Both the position numbers and the translations under genes were made by a program. From Guptibacillus hwajinpoensis (GTDB lineage: Bacteria; Bacillota; Bacilli; Bacillales; Guptibacillaceae): DNA of 64,000 nucleotides. This document shows positions 63,396 to 64,000 of the stretch, in pieces. The stretch is taken from the NCBI RefSeq assembly GCF_020171785.1, contig NZ_JAIVAE010000004.1, positions 62,001 to 126,000 on the forward strand. Reading direction: 5' to 3'. Positions within the stretch are counted from its first letter, which is position 1. Each line of letters opens with the position of its first letter. The notes beneath the pieces were generated by a model, which saw only the letters and a list, made by a program, of their open reading frames with translations, searched no databases and was not told the DNA's origin.

Positions 63396-64000
63396 ATGCA
63401 TCCACTCGCAGAACGACTTTCACAAAAGGATGAGCGAGCGCTCGCTAAAGCCATTAGTCTTGTCGAAAATGATGCTGAGGATAAATTAGATTTGCTGAAG
63501 GATATTCATCCGATGACAGGGCGGGCCCACTACATTGGCATGACTGGGTCACCTGGTGCCGGAAAAAGTTCTCTTGTAAATCGATTGATTACGTATTTAA
63601 GAAAACAAAACCTTACCGTTGGCGTTGTCGCTGTTGACCCAACGAGTCCGTTCAGCGGTGGGGCTCTTCTTGGCGATCGGGTTCGGATGGCGGAGCATTT
63701 TACAGATCCAGGCGTCTTTATTCGGAGCATGGGAACGAGAGGAAGCCTTGGAGGTCTATCGCGAACGACGAAAGAAACCGTCCGTTTGATGGATGCTTTT
63801 GGTTTTGATGTTATTTTGATTGAAACGGTTGGGGTTGGGCAATCGGAGCTCGACATTATGAAAATCGCAGATACGATTGCGGTTGTTTTAAATCCGGGTA
63901 GCGGAGATGTCGTGCAAGTCTTTAAGGCTGGCATCATGGAAATTGCAGATCTCTTTGTGGTGAATAAAGCGGATTTACCAGGCGTTCCGAAGCTTCTTGC
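63396..64000 (+). CDS. meaB: Methylmalonyl-CoA mutase-associated GTPase MeaB, 5' part
   Basis: The first 201 residues of a MeaB/ArgK-type G3E GTPase, which protects and loads adenosylcobalamin-dependent mutases. Visible motifs: Walker A GSPGAGKSS (about residue 51-59), VDPTSPFSGGALLGDRVRM, FIRSMGTRGSLGGLS, IETVGVGQSE and the start of the NKAD motif. ATG 63396 has only a weak AAGAAG site. The frame runs off the right edge. It suggests a methylmalonyl-CoA mutase gene downstream. Confidence 0.92.
   Translation, partial: MHPLAERLSQKDERALAKAISLVENDAEDKLDLLKDIHPMTGRAHYIGMTGSPGAGKSSLVNRLITYLRKQNLTVGVVAVDPTSPFSGGALLGDRVRMAEHFTDPGVFIRSMGTRGSLGGLSRTTKETVRLMDAFGFDVILIETVGVGQSELDIMKIADTIAVVLNPGSGDVVQVFKAGIMEIADLFVVNKADLPGVPKLL

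Overview
The window comes from a low-to-moderate GC, endospore-forming, flagellated Gram-positive bacterium of the Bacillaceae. The spore protein GerQ, the coproheme enzyme HemQ, the SigD/FlgM flagellar checkpoint and gene-by-gene synteny with the ywd-ywj region of Bacillus subtilis support this. I cannot name the species from the sequence alone.

Region 1 (1-30,135) is one large flagellar locus. It opens with the end of fliD, then a FliT-like gene, fliS, motA, motB, fliL, a SigD-type promoter, flgM, flgN, flgK and flgL, closed by a perfect bidirectional terminator. Two rod genes (flhO, flhP) lie on the minus strand. A long plus-strand operon follows: flgB-flgC-fliE-fliF-fliG-fliH-fliI-fliJ-ylxF-fliK-flgD-flg_new-flgE-flbD-fliM-fliY-fliO-fliP-fliQ-fliR-flhB-flhA-flhF-flhG-sigD-swrB-like-yaaR-like. 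In B. subtilis these genes occupy several loci. Here they are together, and every chemotaxis gene that normally interrupts the operon (cheY after fliY; cheB, A, W, C, D after flhG) is absent. FliY has also lost the catalytic residues of its CheC-like phosphatase domain, and the CheY-P-binding peptide of FliM is degenerate. This points to either a flagellar system uncoupled from chemotaxis or a second flagellar system in the genome.

Region 2 (30,136-33,171) holds a split sigma factor operon, sigO-yvrJ-rsoA, followed by an EcsAB-like ABC transporter whose ribosome binding site lies inside a strong hairpin.

Region 3 (33,172-52,960) is housekeeping: DUF423 protein, gerQ, hemQ, pta, lipL, a glutamate/dicarboxylate symporter, the HD hydrolase YwfO, YwgA, a small membrane protein, an IolW-like oxidoreductase, a purine permease, YwhD, a DUF2164 protein, pbpG, uppP, speE-speB (polyamines; speE has a long structured leader), ywiB-argS.

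Region 4 (52,961-64,000) has a small XapX-type membrane protein with an alpha/beta hydrolase, UV endonuclease UvsE, a cardiolipin-synthase-type enzyme, and then a fatty-acid oxidation cluster: fadF, mmgA-like thiolase, mmgB-like dehydrogenase, two acyl-CoA dehydrogenases and the start of meaB. These would pass electrons from acyl-CoA through ETF and FadF to menaquinone, with MeaB linking to methylmalonyl-CoA metabolism.

The most unusual non-coding signals are a 20-bp-phased array of five TATTGGCCAA-type units between the two acyl-CoA dehydrogenase genes, with a two-unit relative of identical phase 28 kb away; the speE leader; an apparent ATC start for fliJ; and 14-bp near-palindromes resembling fatty-acid regulator sites at fadF and mmgA.
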